A stretch of DNA of 64,000 nt from Nitrososphaerota archaeon (GCA_027339745.1 DAHWNW010000001.1:1-64000); one strand, 5' to 3'. Shown: positions 52,127-60,563, counted from the stretch's first letter. Numbers and translations are program-made. Notes: generated by a model from the letters alone, not told the origin.

Positions 52127-53134
52127 ATGGAGAGCAAAGACACGAACAAAGCCGGGAGGTTCAGGCTGTTCAAGGGGAAGAGCCACACCACAAGCGTGTC
52201 CGTCCACAACGAGGCGGAGGTCCCACTCGGGGAGTCGTCGGGGCTGCGGTTCATAGCCGGGTTCATCAGGAGGGACAAGATCGCTCTAACAGGTGCGATA
52301 GGGATCGGGATTTTCTTCGTGTATGGGCTGATACAGGGGATAATCGAGATGGCGGCGGACTATACCCACAACCTCGCACTGAGCTACGTCCTGCTGCCGT
52401 CGAACCCCTTCCAGTTCAACTTCGCTCGGTCTCTGGGCGCACCCACCCTAGCCAACTTTCCGGTCGGCATCTTCGGGTACGACGAGACGGGGAGGAGCAT
52501 CCTATCGAGGATCTTGTACGCTATACCGAAAGACGCCCTTGCTTCGGTCCTCATCGTCGTCTCGGCCATAGTGATAGGGATGTTCCTTGGGATATCGGCG
52601 GGGTACCTAGGCGGCTGGGCCGACGAGATCCTGATGAGGGTGACGGACGCGTTCCTCGCGTTCCCGCTTATCGTCTTCGCAATAGCCCTGTCATTGACTC
52701 TCGGAAACGGCTACGTGGTGGTCCTCGTCGCCCTGACGATCATCTGGTGGCCGACCTATGCGAGGTTCTTCAGGGCCCAGGCTCTGACCCTGAAGTCAAG
52801 GGGATACGTGGAGGCAGCGAGGCTCAGCGGGCTGTCCCCCTTCAGCATCATCGTAAGGCACATCTTCCCAAACGCCATCGACCCGATAGTGGCGATAGCT
52901 ACCCTAGACTTCGGGAACGTAATCCTGACCTATTCTACCCTCGCGTTCTTGGGGATCGGGGTCCAGGTCGGCCAGCCAGAACTTGGTTCGATGGCAGCGT
53001 CGGGGCTCCAATATGTCCCCCGAGTGTGGTGGTACGCGCTCTTCCCGAGCATAGTGATCATGGCGATAGTGGTCTGCTACTCCTTGCTCGGCGACAGGAT
53101 ACAGGACATGGTTGGTGGGAGGCTTTCGTACTAG
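52127..53134 (+). CDS. dppC: Peptide ABC transporter permease, DppC type
   Basis: This is the second permease, 335 residues, with a cytoplasmic basic N-terminus (about 1-45). Membrane helices follow, and the EAA loop YARFFRAQALTLKSRGYVEAARLSGLSPFSIIVRHIFPNAI, the DppC hallmark. The FGYDETGRSILSRILYAI segment is the conserved DppC element before helix 2. Its ATG directly follows the dppB stop, so the two are translated as a unit and pair in the membrane. Confidence 0.93.
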   Translation: MESKDTNKAGRFRLFKGKSHTTSVSVHNEAEVPLGESSGLRFIAGFIRRDKIALTGAIGIGIFFVYGLIQGIIEMAADYTHNLALSYVLLPSNPFQFNFARSLGAPTLANFPVGIFGYDETGRSILSRILYAIPKDALASVLIVVSAIVIGMFLGISAGYLGGWADEILMRVTDAFLAFPLIVFAIALSLTLGNGYVVVLVALTIIWWPTYARFFRAQALTLKSRGYVEAARLSGLSPFSIIVRHIFPNAIDPIVAIATLDFGNVILTYSTLAFLGIGVQVGQPELGSMAASGLQYVPRVWWYALFPSIVIMAIVVCYSLLGDRIQDMVGGRLSY

Positions 53135-54100
53135 TTGCTGCTGGACGTCAAGGGACTGCGAGTAGCTTACCGTACGGTCTATGGAGACCTTGAAGCTGTA
53201 AGGTCGCTGGACTTCGCCGTCGAGAAGGGCGAGAGCGTGGCGATTGTCGGCGAGAGCGGCTGCGGGAAGTCGAGCCTCGGCCACGCCATAGTGAGGCTCC
53301 TCCCCCCCAACGCGACGTACGAGGGGGAAGTGTTGGTCGACGGGAAGGACGTATTCTCGTTGAAAGGGAGGAGGTTGAGGGAATACAGGGGGAGCGACGC
53401 GTTCATGATATTCCAGGACCCGCTGAACAGCCTCAACCCCGTGAAGCGCGTCGACAGGCAGATGCTCGAGGCCATCAGGACGCAGAAGATCATGCGCGAC
53501 GAACCCTACGACGAAGAGGAGGCGACGAAGGTGGTGGTGGAGGGGCTCAAGGGGGTGAGGATGCCCGACCCCGAAGTCATCCTCAGAAGGTATCCCCACG
53601 AGCTCTCAGGGGGCCAGATACAGAGGGTGGTGATCGCCATGGCGCTCGTCATGAAGCCGAAGATCCTGATTGCGGACGAGCCGACTTCAGCCCTGGACGT
53701 CACCATCCAGGCCCAGGTGATGAAGCTGATCAAGGAACTGAAGGCCGAGTACGGGATGTCTGTCCTTTTCATCACCCACGACATGGCCGTGGCGTACACC
53801 GTGGCAGACAGGTTCCTGGTTATGTACGCAGGGGAGCTATCCGAGCTGGGACCGGTCGACAAGGTGGTGACAAGGCCCCTGCACCCCTACACCACGGCAC
53901 TCGTCAACAGCATCCCCCACAAGTCGAAGAGGGAGGGCGACCTAGTCGCGATACCAGGGTCTCCCCCCAACATGCTGGCCCCTCCCAGCGGGTGCAGGTT
54001 CCACCCGAGGTGCCCGAAGGTCATGGACATATGTAACACGGTGAACCCTGGAGTCAAGCAGGTGGAGGACAGGCTCCTCAGGTGCCATCTCTATGACTGA
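53135..54100 (+). CDS. dppD: Peptide ABC transporter ATPase, DppD type
   Basis: The 321-residue ATPase has Walker A GESGCGKS, signature LSGGQIQRVVIAMAL and Walker B ILIADEPTSALDV. The C-terminal oligopeptide extension ends in the cysteine motif GCRFHPRCPKVMDIC (plus a later Cys), which in related proteins can bind an iron-sulphur cluster. Start is TTG immediately after the dppC stop. It overlaps dppF by eight bases. Confidence 0.93.
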   Translation: MLLDVKGLRVAYRTVYGDLEAVRSLDFAVEKGESVAIVGESGCGKSSLGHAIVRLLPPNATYEGEVLVDGKDVFSLKGRRLREYRGSDAFMIFQDPLNSLNPVKRVDRQMLEAIRTQKIMRDEPYDEEEATKVVVEGLKGVRMPDPEVILRRYPHELSGGQIQRVVIAMALVMKPKILIADEPTSALDVTIQAQVMKLIKELKAEYGMSVLFITHDMAVAYTVADRFLVMYAGELSELGPVDKVVTRPLHPYTTALVNSIPHKSKREGDLVAIPGSPPNMLAPPSGCRFHPRCPKVMDICNTVNPGVKQVEDRLLRCHLYD

Positions 54101-55055
54101 GGCCGTCTTCAGCGCCAAGGGCCTCACGAAGTACTTCGAGGCCTCGAGGAGGGGGTTCATCGAGTCGCTGGTCTCGCGCCAGCCGAAGGCCTGGGTGAGG
54201 GCCGTCGACGAGATAGACTTCACGATACCCGCCGGCGAGGTACTGGCCCTGGTGGGCGAGAGCGGGAGCGGGAAGACAACCCTCGGGAGGATGCTGGCGA
54301 CCCTCGAGACAGCGACCAAGGGGGACCTTTACTTCATGGGGGAGAAGGTCTCCAGGAAGGACTACAAGAGGATAAGGCGCCAGGTGCAGATGGTGTTCCA
54401 GAACCCTACGGACAGCATCGACCCCAGGATGTCCATCAAGGCGATAGTCACAGAGCCCCTCCACAGGTCCGACGCCGGGAAAACCTCGAAGGACGAGCAG
54501 TTCAACACGGCCCTGTCCCTGGTCGGGCTCGACGCCAAAACGTTCGCCCAGAGGAGGGTCCGAGACCTTTCGGGGGGGCAGAGGCAGAGGGTGGCCGTGG
54601 CCAGGGCGATCATCTCGAACCCGACGTTCATAGTCCTCGACGAACCGACCTCCGCTCTAGACGCGTCGGTCCAGGCCCAGGTCTTGAACCTCTTGACGCG
54701 GATTCACGACGAGCTCAAGCTCACCTACTTGTTCATCACCCACAACATAGCGGTCGCCCGCTATATCTCTGACAGGATAGCCGTGATGTATGCGGGGAAG
54801 GTCGTCGAACAAGGCCCGACAGAGGAAGTGATAACCAACCCCAAGCACCCCTACACCCAGGCCCTACTGAAGTCGGTCCCCACGCTCAGGACCCATGAGC
54901 TCGTCCCCCCGTCGGGGGAGGTCCCCAGCCTCGTCGGCCTGCCCTCCGGTTGCAGGTTCCACCCACGTTGCCCCTATGTCATGGACGTGTGCAAGGAGAA
55001 GGAGCCGCCGATGAGGAGGACGGGGGACGTGGACGCGGCCTGCTGGCTGTACTAA
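54093..55055 (+). CDS. dppF: Peptide ABC transporter ATPase, DppF type
   Basis: The second ATPase, 320 residues, has Walker A GESGSGKT, signature LSGGQRQRVAVARAI, Walker B FIVLDEPTSALDA and the C-terminal GCRFHPRCPYVMDVCKEKE motif. It pairs with DppD to power the permeases. The arrangement dppB-C-D-F with a divergent binding protein is a complete oligopeptide/dipeptide importer. Confidence 0.93.
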   Translation: MTEAVFSAKGLTKYFEASRRGFIESLVSRQPKAWVRAVDEIDFTIPAGEVLALVGESGSGKTTLGRMLATLETATKGDLYFMGEKVSRKDYKRIRRQVQMVFQNPTDSIDPRMSIKAIVTEPLHRSDAGKTSKDEQFNTALSLVGLDAKTFAQRRVRDLSGGQRQRVAVARAIISNPTFIVLDEPTSALDASVQAQVLNLLTRIHDELKLTYLFITHNIAVARYISDRIAVMYAGKVVEQGPTEEVITNPKHPYTQALLKSVPTLRTHELVPPSGEVPSLVGLPSGCRFHPRCPYVMDVCKEKEPPMRRTGDVDAACWLY

Positions 55056-55064
55056 TGACGAGCG

Positions 55065-55532
55065 TTGGAATCAGAAAGAAGGCTAAAGTCTAACGTAACG
55101 AAGAGCCTCATCAAGGGGACCGTCGCCCTCGCGGCCCTTTCGGTCTTCCTGAAGATTGACGCGAACACGCTCCCGGGTTACCTCCTCTTCATGGGGGTGT
55201 CTTACGCGCTCATCGGGGCGTACATGTACAACAAGGGGTACACTACGTACACCATAGGAGACACAGGGATAAGCATCAAGAAGCGCTTCGGACGCGAGCA
55301 ACACGTCGCATACAGCAATATTCAGGGCTTCGGTTACTCTCAGGGGATGCTGGCCAGGCGCTTCAAGTGCGGGTCAGTCTTCGTGGAGCTGAAGCAGGGG
55401 AAGGGGAGCCACAGGTCCCCCGAAGGGCTCGGGGTGGTGATCCTCAAGGACGTCCCTGACCCTATCGGGCTGATCAAGGAGCTGGAAGACCTTATGGGTC
55501 CCTACGCCGCGGCGCCGACCGGGAGCGGCTAG
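55065..55532 (+). CDS. Membrane PH-domain-like protein (bPH2/DUF304 type)
   Basis: The 155-residue protein has two membrane helices near the N-terminus (about 15-32, 38-54) and then a small PH-like domain (about 60-145: YTIGDTGISIKKRFGREQHVAYSNIQGFGYSQGMLARRFKCGSVFVEL), as in bacterial YdbS/DUF304 proteins. Function of the family is unknown. TTG start. It follows the peptide transporter with ten bases, so it could be co-expressed with it. Confidence 0.7.
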   Translation: MESERRLKSNVTKSLIKGTVALAALSVFLKIDANTLPGYLLFMGVSYALIGAYMYNKGYTTYTIGDTGISIKKRFGREQHVAYSNIQGFGYSQGMLARRFKCGSVFVELKQGKGSHRSPEGLGVVILKDVPDPIGLIKELEDLMGPYAAAPTGSG

Positions 55533-56092
55533 ACAAGCTCGAGCCGGCCTGCGTGCTCCTCTATGCTGTCGAGGAAGTCCCTGAAGGCGAAGATAGGGAC
55601 CACGGCCCCGCCTTCCACGAACCTCTCCCCCGGGTCTACCGCTACCAGTACCACGGCCGCGATAGGACCCACAGGGTCGAGGCTGTCGTGCAGCCTCCTG
55701 GCCCTTCCGAGCTGCGCCCTCACCAGCCCGGCGAGCGCCCCCCTCCCCGACGCCCTGGCCCAGTGCTTGCAGTCCACCGCAAGGGAGGTCCTGTCCGAGA
55801 CCCCGAGGACGTCGACCTGGGCCCTAGGGCGCCTCAGGTAGATGTTCTCCCTCACCCTGTACCCCTTGGCGCGGAGGATGCTGGAGCAGAACCTCTCGAA
55901 GTCCCTCCATGTGAGGTGCTTTGACACGGCCTCGATGCTCTCCCCCCTGGCGCAGAGGGCGAGCCCGGCGAGGTGCTCGTCTGTCTCTGGGGTGCCCACG
56001 AGGCCCAGGGTCGACGCTATGGAGGAGACAGCGTCTTCCGCCGCCTCGATGGAGCCTGTCCTCTTCACGAGACGGGCCAGGAGTGGGCCCAT
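55529..56092 (-). CDS. Mrr-like PD-(D/E)XK nuclease
   Basis: The 187-residue protein has an N-terminal helical part (about 1-68) and a C-terminal restriction-endonuclease-like fold (about 70-187). Motifs are LTWRDFERFCSSILRAKGYRV (the Glu before the core), then AQVDVLGV and LAVDCKHWAR, the D and DXK of the PD-(D/E)XK site. This is the Mrr_cat/RecB type. It is alone, with no methylase or restriction partner nearby. The start is set at ATG 56092, 27 bases from a TATA-like element (56115-56123), rather than the open frame to 56164. Confidence 0.7.
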   Translation of the reverse strand: MGPLLARLVKRTGSIEAAEDAVSSIASTLGLVGTPETDEHLAGLALCARGESIEAVSKHLTWRDFERFCSSILRAKGYRVRENIYLRRPRAQVDVLGVSDRTSLAVDCKHWARASGRGALAGLVRAQLGRARRLHDSLDPVGPIAAVVLVAVDPGERFVEGGAVVPIFAFRDFLDSIEEHAGRLELV

Positions 56093-56176
56093 GTCCGACC
56101 TCGCCGCCGCCTCGGCATTTGAACCTGAGCGAGCATCCCACCCCTGGGGAGGGAGGGTTGCCACGAGTGTCTTAGG

Positions 56177-56566
56177 TCAGGGGTGAGGAGCGGAGGAGCC
56201 TGCATTCCTCGCTTGCCCCCCTTTCACATAGTTAGAGTATAGGTGCCAGGCGTTGACCACCACAAGGAGGACCGCTATCACCTGGAACCAGTCGAGGGTG
56301 GGAGGGCTGGTGAGCGAGACCCCGTTCCCGGTCATGGTGAAATACTGTACCAGAATCCCGTAGCTGAAAGAGGGGGTGTAGCTGCAGAGGCTGGCGCACG
56401 CGGTGTGCAGCGAAGCTGCGTAGTCGGCACGGACCGCCTGGTCCCGGACCACGAGGTAGGCGAGTGCCACGAGGACGACGTCGACCGCGAGCAGCTTCAG
56501 AGGAAGCCTTGCCACGGCTGACCTGCCCGGCTCAGGGCGGATAAAAACATCGGCGGATTCAGACAT
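56177..56566 (-). CDS. Membrane protein with two or three helices
   Basis: From ATG 56566 this 129-residue protein has helices at about 22-41 and 92-110 and an extracytoplasmic segment with two cysteines (HTACASLCSYTP) that could form a disulfide. I do not recognise a family. The longer frame to 56620 has a less natural N-terminus. It diverges from the signal peptidase gene, with which it may share the AT-rich gap. Confidence 0.5.
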   Translation of the reverse strand: MSESADVFIRPEPGRSAVARLPLKLLAVDVVLVALAYLVVRDQAVRADYAASLHTACASLCSYTPSFSYGILVQYFTMTGNGVSLTSPPTLDWFQVIAVLLVVVNAWHLYSNYVKGGQARNAGSSAPHP

Positions 56567-56597
56567 ATAACTGGTAGCAGGCGGGGAGGGTCCATCT

Positions 56598-57116
56598 ATG
56601 AAGGTGGCGTCGAAGAGCACCGTAGTCTACGTCGCGGCCGTGGTGCTCCTCCTCTTCTGGGCCTATTTCGTCCAGAATGACACGCGCCGGGTGGACGGCC
56701 ACAGCATGCTCCCCACCCTCGAAGGAGGGGACCTCGTCGTCCTCCAGAGCGTCCCAATCAGCGACGTGCACGTGGGCGACATCATCGTCTACGGCGGGTC
56801 TTGCTCCGCCCTCGGGATATCTGTGGTCCACCGGGTGGTGGCGATCACCTCCGCTGGGCTGATCACCAAGGGGGACAACAACCCAGGGACAGACCAATCA
56901 CTTGGGATAGCTACGGGGCCGATAACCCAGGGGTGCCTCGAGGGGGAAGTGGTCTTCGTGATCCCCTACGTAGAGCTGCTGGCATACTATGTCGACACAT
57001 ACGGGCTACCGCAGTGGTTGAACTACCTCCCGTCCATTCTGATCATATTGGTGGTCGTGGGCTCGCTACTCCTTCAGCCGGAGGAGAAGAAGGGCGAGGA
57101 CGTGCGGGAACCTTAG
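56598..57116 (+). CDS. Signal peptidase I (archaeal/ER type)
   Basis: The enzyme removes signal peptides from exported proteins at the membrane. After an N-terminal anchor (about 7-24), the catalytic Ser36 is in GHSMLPTLEGGD. Archaeal and ER-type peptidases use His in place of the bacterial Lys, here His78 (VVHRVVAI). Asp93 and Asp99 (KGDNNPGTDQ) complete the site. A C-terminal membrane helix (about 144-161) precedes a charged tail. A TATA-like element (catataac, 56564-56571) lies about 28 bases before the ATG. Confidence 0.94.
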   Translation: MKVASKSTVVYVAAVVLLLFWAYFVQNDTRRVDGHSMLPTLEGGDLVVLQSVPISDVHVGDIIVYGGSCSALGISVVHRVVAITSAGLITKGDNNPGTDQSLGIATGPITQGCLEGEVVFVIPYVELLAYYVDTYGLPQWLNYLPSILIILVVVGSLLLQPEEKKGEDVREP

Positions 57117-57662
57117 AGACGGCCTCTGAGCGAGTTCGGCCCTCGGTTGATCCTAGCGTGGCGCCCTGGCGCGTATGATAGAGACCAATATACACCAAAT
57201 CGCAGGCAACATTAGGCGGGAGTTGAAAGGGGAGCGGACCGGAAATTGAGTGACAGTCCAGATGCCGAATCGAGGATGGTCTTGTTCTATGGTTCCCCAA
57301 ATATGACATAAGGTCTCGCTTGTTTCGCCGTGGGCCTCCCCACGTTGGTTACGGGGATTTTCAGGGGGCCCTTTTTGATTGACCGGAGCGGCTGTCCTTT
57401 CACTCGGTAAAGAGACGGTTCTTGGAAGTCGAGATGGAGAGGTGCACTTCGCTGATAGTGGGTGCTATTCAATCGTTTATCTCTCCTGTCGAGATATGGT
57501 TGCACACCCGCGAAGTTTGCACCTATAGCGAGAACCAAGGTTTTGACTCCTGTCGGCGATAACCTTTCCGAGAGGATGCTCATCTCTAACTCATTGGAGA
57601 TGGGACATCTTGACTGCTCTGCCGCCTAAGTTACCAGTTCCCGTTCTCCCAAGTATTTATGC
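57117..57662. other. AT-richer intergenic region, orphan ORF of doubtful status
   Basis: About 550 bases upstream of TBP have visibly lower GC than the neighbours. The only open frame of size is minus strand 57287-57583 (98 codons), whose predicted protein (MSILSERLSPTGVK opening, basic C-terminus) matches no family I know. There are repeated motifs such as ctcctgtcgagat and ctcctgtcggcg (57486 and 57547). It may be a remnant of an inserted element, or long regulatory sequence. Confidence 0.4.
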
Positions 57663-57672
57663 CCTTTATATA
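57663..57672 (+). promoter_or_regulatory. TATA box of the TBP gene
   Basis: CCTTTATATATC lies about 28 bases before the TTG start of the TBP gene and is the strongest TATA box seen in the window; a second, weaker one (gtatttatg, 57651-57659) is just upstream. TBP may regulate its own promoter. Confidence 0.65.
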
Positions 57673-57695
57673 TCGAAAGGATTCGCCCACCCGAG

Positions 57696-58253
57696 TTGCC
57701 ACAGACAAAGGCAATCGTAAGCATCGAGAACGTAGTCGCGTCAGCGTCAATCAACCAAACAGTCGACCTCAACCTGATCACAAAGAACTTCGTCACAGTC
57801 GAATACCACCCCGACCAGTTCCCAGGCCTGGTCTTCAGGCTGAGGAACCCCAAGACTGCCACATTGATCTTCAGCTCAGGGAAGATGGTCTGCACCGGGG
57901 CCAAGTCCGAGGAGCAGGCCAGGAAGGCGGTCGAGGAAGTCGTCAGGCAGCTTAAGAAGGGGAAGATACCCATCAAGAACGAGGCGGTGGTGGAGATACA
58001 GAACATCGTAGCTTCAGCGAGCCTCGGAGGTAAGGTGCACCTCGAAGAGGCTGCAAGGGTCCTTCCGAAGTCGATGTACGAGCCAGAGCAGTTCCCTGGC
58101 CTGATCCACAGGATGGCTGACCCGAAGACCGTGATCCTGCTCTTCGCCTCGGGGAAGCTAGTCTGCACCGGGGCCAAGAAGGAGAGCGAGGTCTACCGAG
58201 CGGTCAACAACCTGCACGTGACGCTAGAAGAGAAGAACCTCATGGTCTACTGA
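57696..58253 (+). CDS. tbp: TATA-box-binding protein
   Basis: TBP recognises the promoter TATA box. The 185-residue protein has the two direct repeats of the saddle (about 5-90 and 96-180): IVSIENVVASASI, EYHPDQFPGLVFRLRNPKTATLIFSSGKMVCTGAKS, and the second with NIVASASLGGKVHLEEAAR, YEPEQFPGLIHRMADPKTVILLFASGKLVCTGAKK. Start is TTG with a TATA element at leaderless distance. The protein ends without an acidic tail of the kind seen in some other archaea. Confidence 0.97.
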   Translation: MPQTKAIVSIENVVASASINQTVDLNLITKNFVTVEYHPDQFPGLVFRLRNPKTATLIFSSGKMVCTGAKSEEQARKAVEEVVRQLKKGKIPIKNEAVVEIQNIVASASLGGKVHLEEAARVLPKSMYEPEQFPGLIHRMADPKTVILLFASGKLVCTGAKKESEVYRAVNNLHVTLEEKNLMVY

Positions 58254-58282
58254 GAGGTTCTCCTTCCCAATTTGTCTCCGGC

Positions 58283-58771
58283 TCAGAACACCTTCTCCAT
58301 GTAGAGCAGGTCGTGGTACCTGCCATCGACCAGCAGCTCCTTCTGGGCCCTCATCTGGGCCACGAAGCCTTCTCTCTCATAGAGGCTGACGGCGGCGCTC
58401 ATGTCAGGGTTGACGCTGAGCTGGACCTTGACGACCCCTCCGTGCTCCCTTATCCTTTCCAGGGCCGCCCTCAGCAGCTCCCTCCCTGCCCCCTTCCCTC
58501 GGGCGGTCCGGCGCACGTAGACGCCGTAGATGTGCGCTATGTGCCTCGTCTTCACCCTCTCGCTGACCGCGTAGGTGATCATGCCGACAGGCGACCCTTC
58601 CTCGAGGGCGAAGAGGACCGTCCTGATCCTTCGCCTCCACTCCTCCTCTGGCAGCGCCTGCTCTTCCTCGTAGGAGCTGCCGAAGGCGGCTGGCTCGTCC
58701 TGCAGCGACTCCAGGCGGAGGTCCCTGTACTCCCGCCACCTCTCCTCTGGGAGGGCGGATATTGTGACCAA
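58283..58771 (-). CDS. GNAT acetyltransferase
   Basis: This is a 162-residue single-domain GNAT protein. The acetyl-CoA loop RRTARGKGAGRELLRAALERI fits the Q/RxxGxG/A pattern, preceded by HIYGVYV and followed by VKVQLSVNPDMSAAVSLYEREGFV. Targets could be protein N-termini, small molecules or antibiotics. TTG start two bases after the pyrE stop on the minus strand, so it is co-transcribed with pyrE. Confidence 0.88.
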   Translation of the reverse strand: MVTISALPEERWREYRDLRLESLQDEPAAFGSSYEEEQALPEEEWRRRIRTVLFALEEGSPVGMITYAVSERVKTRHIAHIYGVYVRRTARGKGAGRELLRAALERIREHGGVVKVQLSVNPDMSAAVSLYEREGFVAQMRAQKELLVDGRYHDLLYMEKVF

Positions 58772-58772
58772 C

Positions 58773-59408
58773 TCAGCCCCTGCGGCGGACGGGCTGCTTC
58801 TTCCCTACTGACCGCGTGATTGCTTTCATGTTTTCGTCGGTGATCAGCTCCATAGAGTGGAGGAGGTCCGCTAGCTCGACCATGTCGGTCACTGCGTGGA
58901 GCGTTATCCCCCTCTTGCCGAGCCTCTCCCTGGCGCCTTCGAGCCTGTCCACGAGGACGACGGCCGAGGTGACCTCCCCTCCTTCGTCCTCCACAGCGTC
59001 GGCCGCGGCGAGGATTGTCTTTCCGGACGTCGCGATGTCGTCCACGACGACGACGTCCCAGCCGGGCCTCACCTCCCCCTCGACCAGCCTCTCGTTCTCG
59101 TGCTTCTCCATCCTGGTGTAGACCATCGGCTTCCCTAAGGCGACGGCCACTGGGGGCGCGTAGAGCAGCCCGGTCAACGGCACGGCGCAGATGGCGTCCG
59201 CTTTGGGAGCCTTCTTCGACGCCAACTCCGTCAGGGCCTCCACAGCCAGCCCGTAGGTCCCGGGGTAGCTCGCGATCCCCCTCAGGTTGACGTAGTAGGA
59301 GCTGTCCCTTCCGTCAGGGAGGGAGAAGGCGCCGAACTGCAGCGCCCCCGCCTTGACCAAGCCCTCGGCCAGCTCGCCGAGGCGACCGCTGCGTCTCTTC
59401 CAGGCCAT
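58773..59408 (-). CDS. pyrE: Orotate phosphoribosyltransferase
   Basis: PyrE joins orotate to PRPP in pyrimidine synthesis. The 211-residue protein has the PRPP-binding motif VVVVDDIATSGKT, LYAPPVAVALGKPMVYTRMEKH and FSLPDGRDSSYYVNLRG. It carries a basic tail (KKQPVRRRG). The ATG is 27 bases from a shared TATA element (59431-59439). It leads a two-gene operon with a GNAT enzyme. Confidence 0.93.
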   Translation of the reverse strand: MAWKRRSGRLGELAEGLVKAGALQFGAFSLPDGRDSSYYVNLRGIASYPGTYGLAVEALTELASKKAPKADAICAVPLTGLLYAPPVAVALGKPMVYTRMEKHENERLVEGEVRPGWDVVVVDDIATSGKTILAAADAVEDEGGEVTSAVVLVDRLEGARERLGKRGITLHAVTDMVELADLLHSMELITDENMKAITRSVGKKQPVRRRG

Positions 59409-59430
59409 GAGGGCACGCCCTACGCTTTTG

Positions 59431-59439
59431 CTTAAAAAC
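59431..59439. promoter_or_regulatory. Shared TATA element of pyrE and the LarA-like gene
   Basis: CTTAAAAAC reads as a TATA box on both strands and lies at equal, leaderless distance from both starts: 27 bases to pyrE (59408) and 28 bases to TTG 59463. This is the cleanest example of a shared bidirectional element here. Confidence 0.65.
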
Positions 59440-59462
59440 TAACTCTGCGGGAACCTACATGG

Positions 59463-60563
59463 TTGCCTGAACTCTGGATCCCGTACGGCGGAGTGGAGAC
59501 CCTGGTGACGATACAGGCGGAGAACCTCGGGTCGGTGTCGGAGCACCCCCTCGACGGAGCCGCCATGGACCTCGAGCGGGTCGCCGAGCTCGCGAAGGGC
59601 TCTGCCAGCGTTTTCGTCTGCGACGCGGCCCCGGCGACGCTGGAGGTCCTGAAGGGGATAGCCCCCCTTCTCGCGGGAGCGCCCGGCCTAGGGATCTACT
59701 CCCCTGCTCCCAAGCGCGTCGAGGGGAGCGTCCCCGACCTCAAAGGAAAGGTCACCACCCTCCCGCCCCCCATCCCCGCAGGGGGAGGGGAGGAGCCTGT
59801 CTACGCCACGGAGCTGACGTCTGCAGGCGCGAAGCTGTTCGTCGGGACCGCCAGGCCTGACCCTCTCTTCGGCCTAGTGGACGCCAGGGTGGAGGCATGC
59901 CTCTGGTGGGTCGCCGGGGCGAGGGCGACGGCCGCCCGCTCGCGGAAGGACATGGAACCTACCCCCTTCCAGAAGACCGCAGCCTACGACGCGGCCGAGG
60001 GCATCACCAGGGGGATCCCCGGGTCCAAGTTCCTGACGGTCGTCCCCCGAGGAGGCAAGCCCAGGACCGTGCTGGAAGACGCTCCCTTCGACGCGGTGAA
60101 GAACTCATTCGCGAAGACTCAGATGCAACAGGGGAAGGGGATAGTGATCGGGGCAGGGGGGCGCGGCTACGACGACACCCTCTCCTCCGCGCTCCGGGGG
60201 GTCTGGAACGTAATCGAGGGGGTCAGGAAGTCTGGCTCCATCCTCCTGATAGCCGAGTGCTCGGAGGGGATGGGGTCAACGGCGCTCGAGATGATGGTCA
60301 CGGGGAGGCTGGGGGAGTGGGAGCGGAGGAGGGAGAGGTACGTAGACGGGATCGAGGAGGCGCACTACCTCAGCAGGCTGAAAGACGAGTATGATGTCCT
60401 CCTCCTTTCGGGGCTCCCAGAGACCTACGCCAGGTCGAAGCTGGGGCTGGCCACGGCCAGGGGGTCGGGGGAGGCAGTCGGTAGGCTCCTGAACAAGGTG
60501 GGGCGCTCGGGGAAGGTCAACGTCGTCCCGAGGTCACCCGAGTGCCAGGTTGAACTAGGGTAG
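59463..60563 (+). CDS. LarA-like (DUF2088) protein
   Basis: The 366-residue protein resembles the lactate racemase LarA family: an N-terminal DUF2088-like part (WIPYGGVETLVTIQAENL) and a C-terminal domain with GSILLIAECSEGMGSTALEMMVTGRL, the LarA-like Gly-rich AECSEG segment. The histidine-rich segment (HxxxP/HPH) that binds the nickel-pincer cofactor in LarA is not evident, so it may not racemise lactate. Its gene is fed by the same TATA element as pyrE. The end overlaps the convergent S2P gene by nine bases. Confidence 0.6.
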   Translation: MPELWIPYGGVETLVTIQAENLGSVSEHPLDGAAMDLERVAELAKGSASVFVCDAAPATLEVLKGIAPLLAGAPGLGIYSPAPKRVEGSVPDLKGKVTTLPPPIPAGGGEEPVYATELTSAGAKLFVGTARPDPLFGLVDARVEACLWWVAGARATAARSRKDMEPTPFQKTAAYDAAEGITRGIPGSKFLTVVPRGGKPRTVLEDAPFDAVKNSFAKTQMQQGKGIVIGAGGRGYDDTLSSALRGVWNVIEGVRKSGSILLIAECSEGMGSTALEMMVTGRLGEWERRRERYVDGIEEAHYLSRLKDEYDVLLLSGLPETYARSKLGLATARGSGEAVGRLLNKVGRSGKVNVVPRSPECQVELG

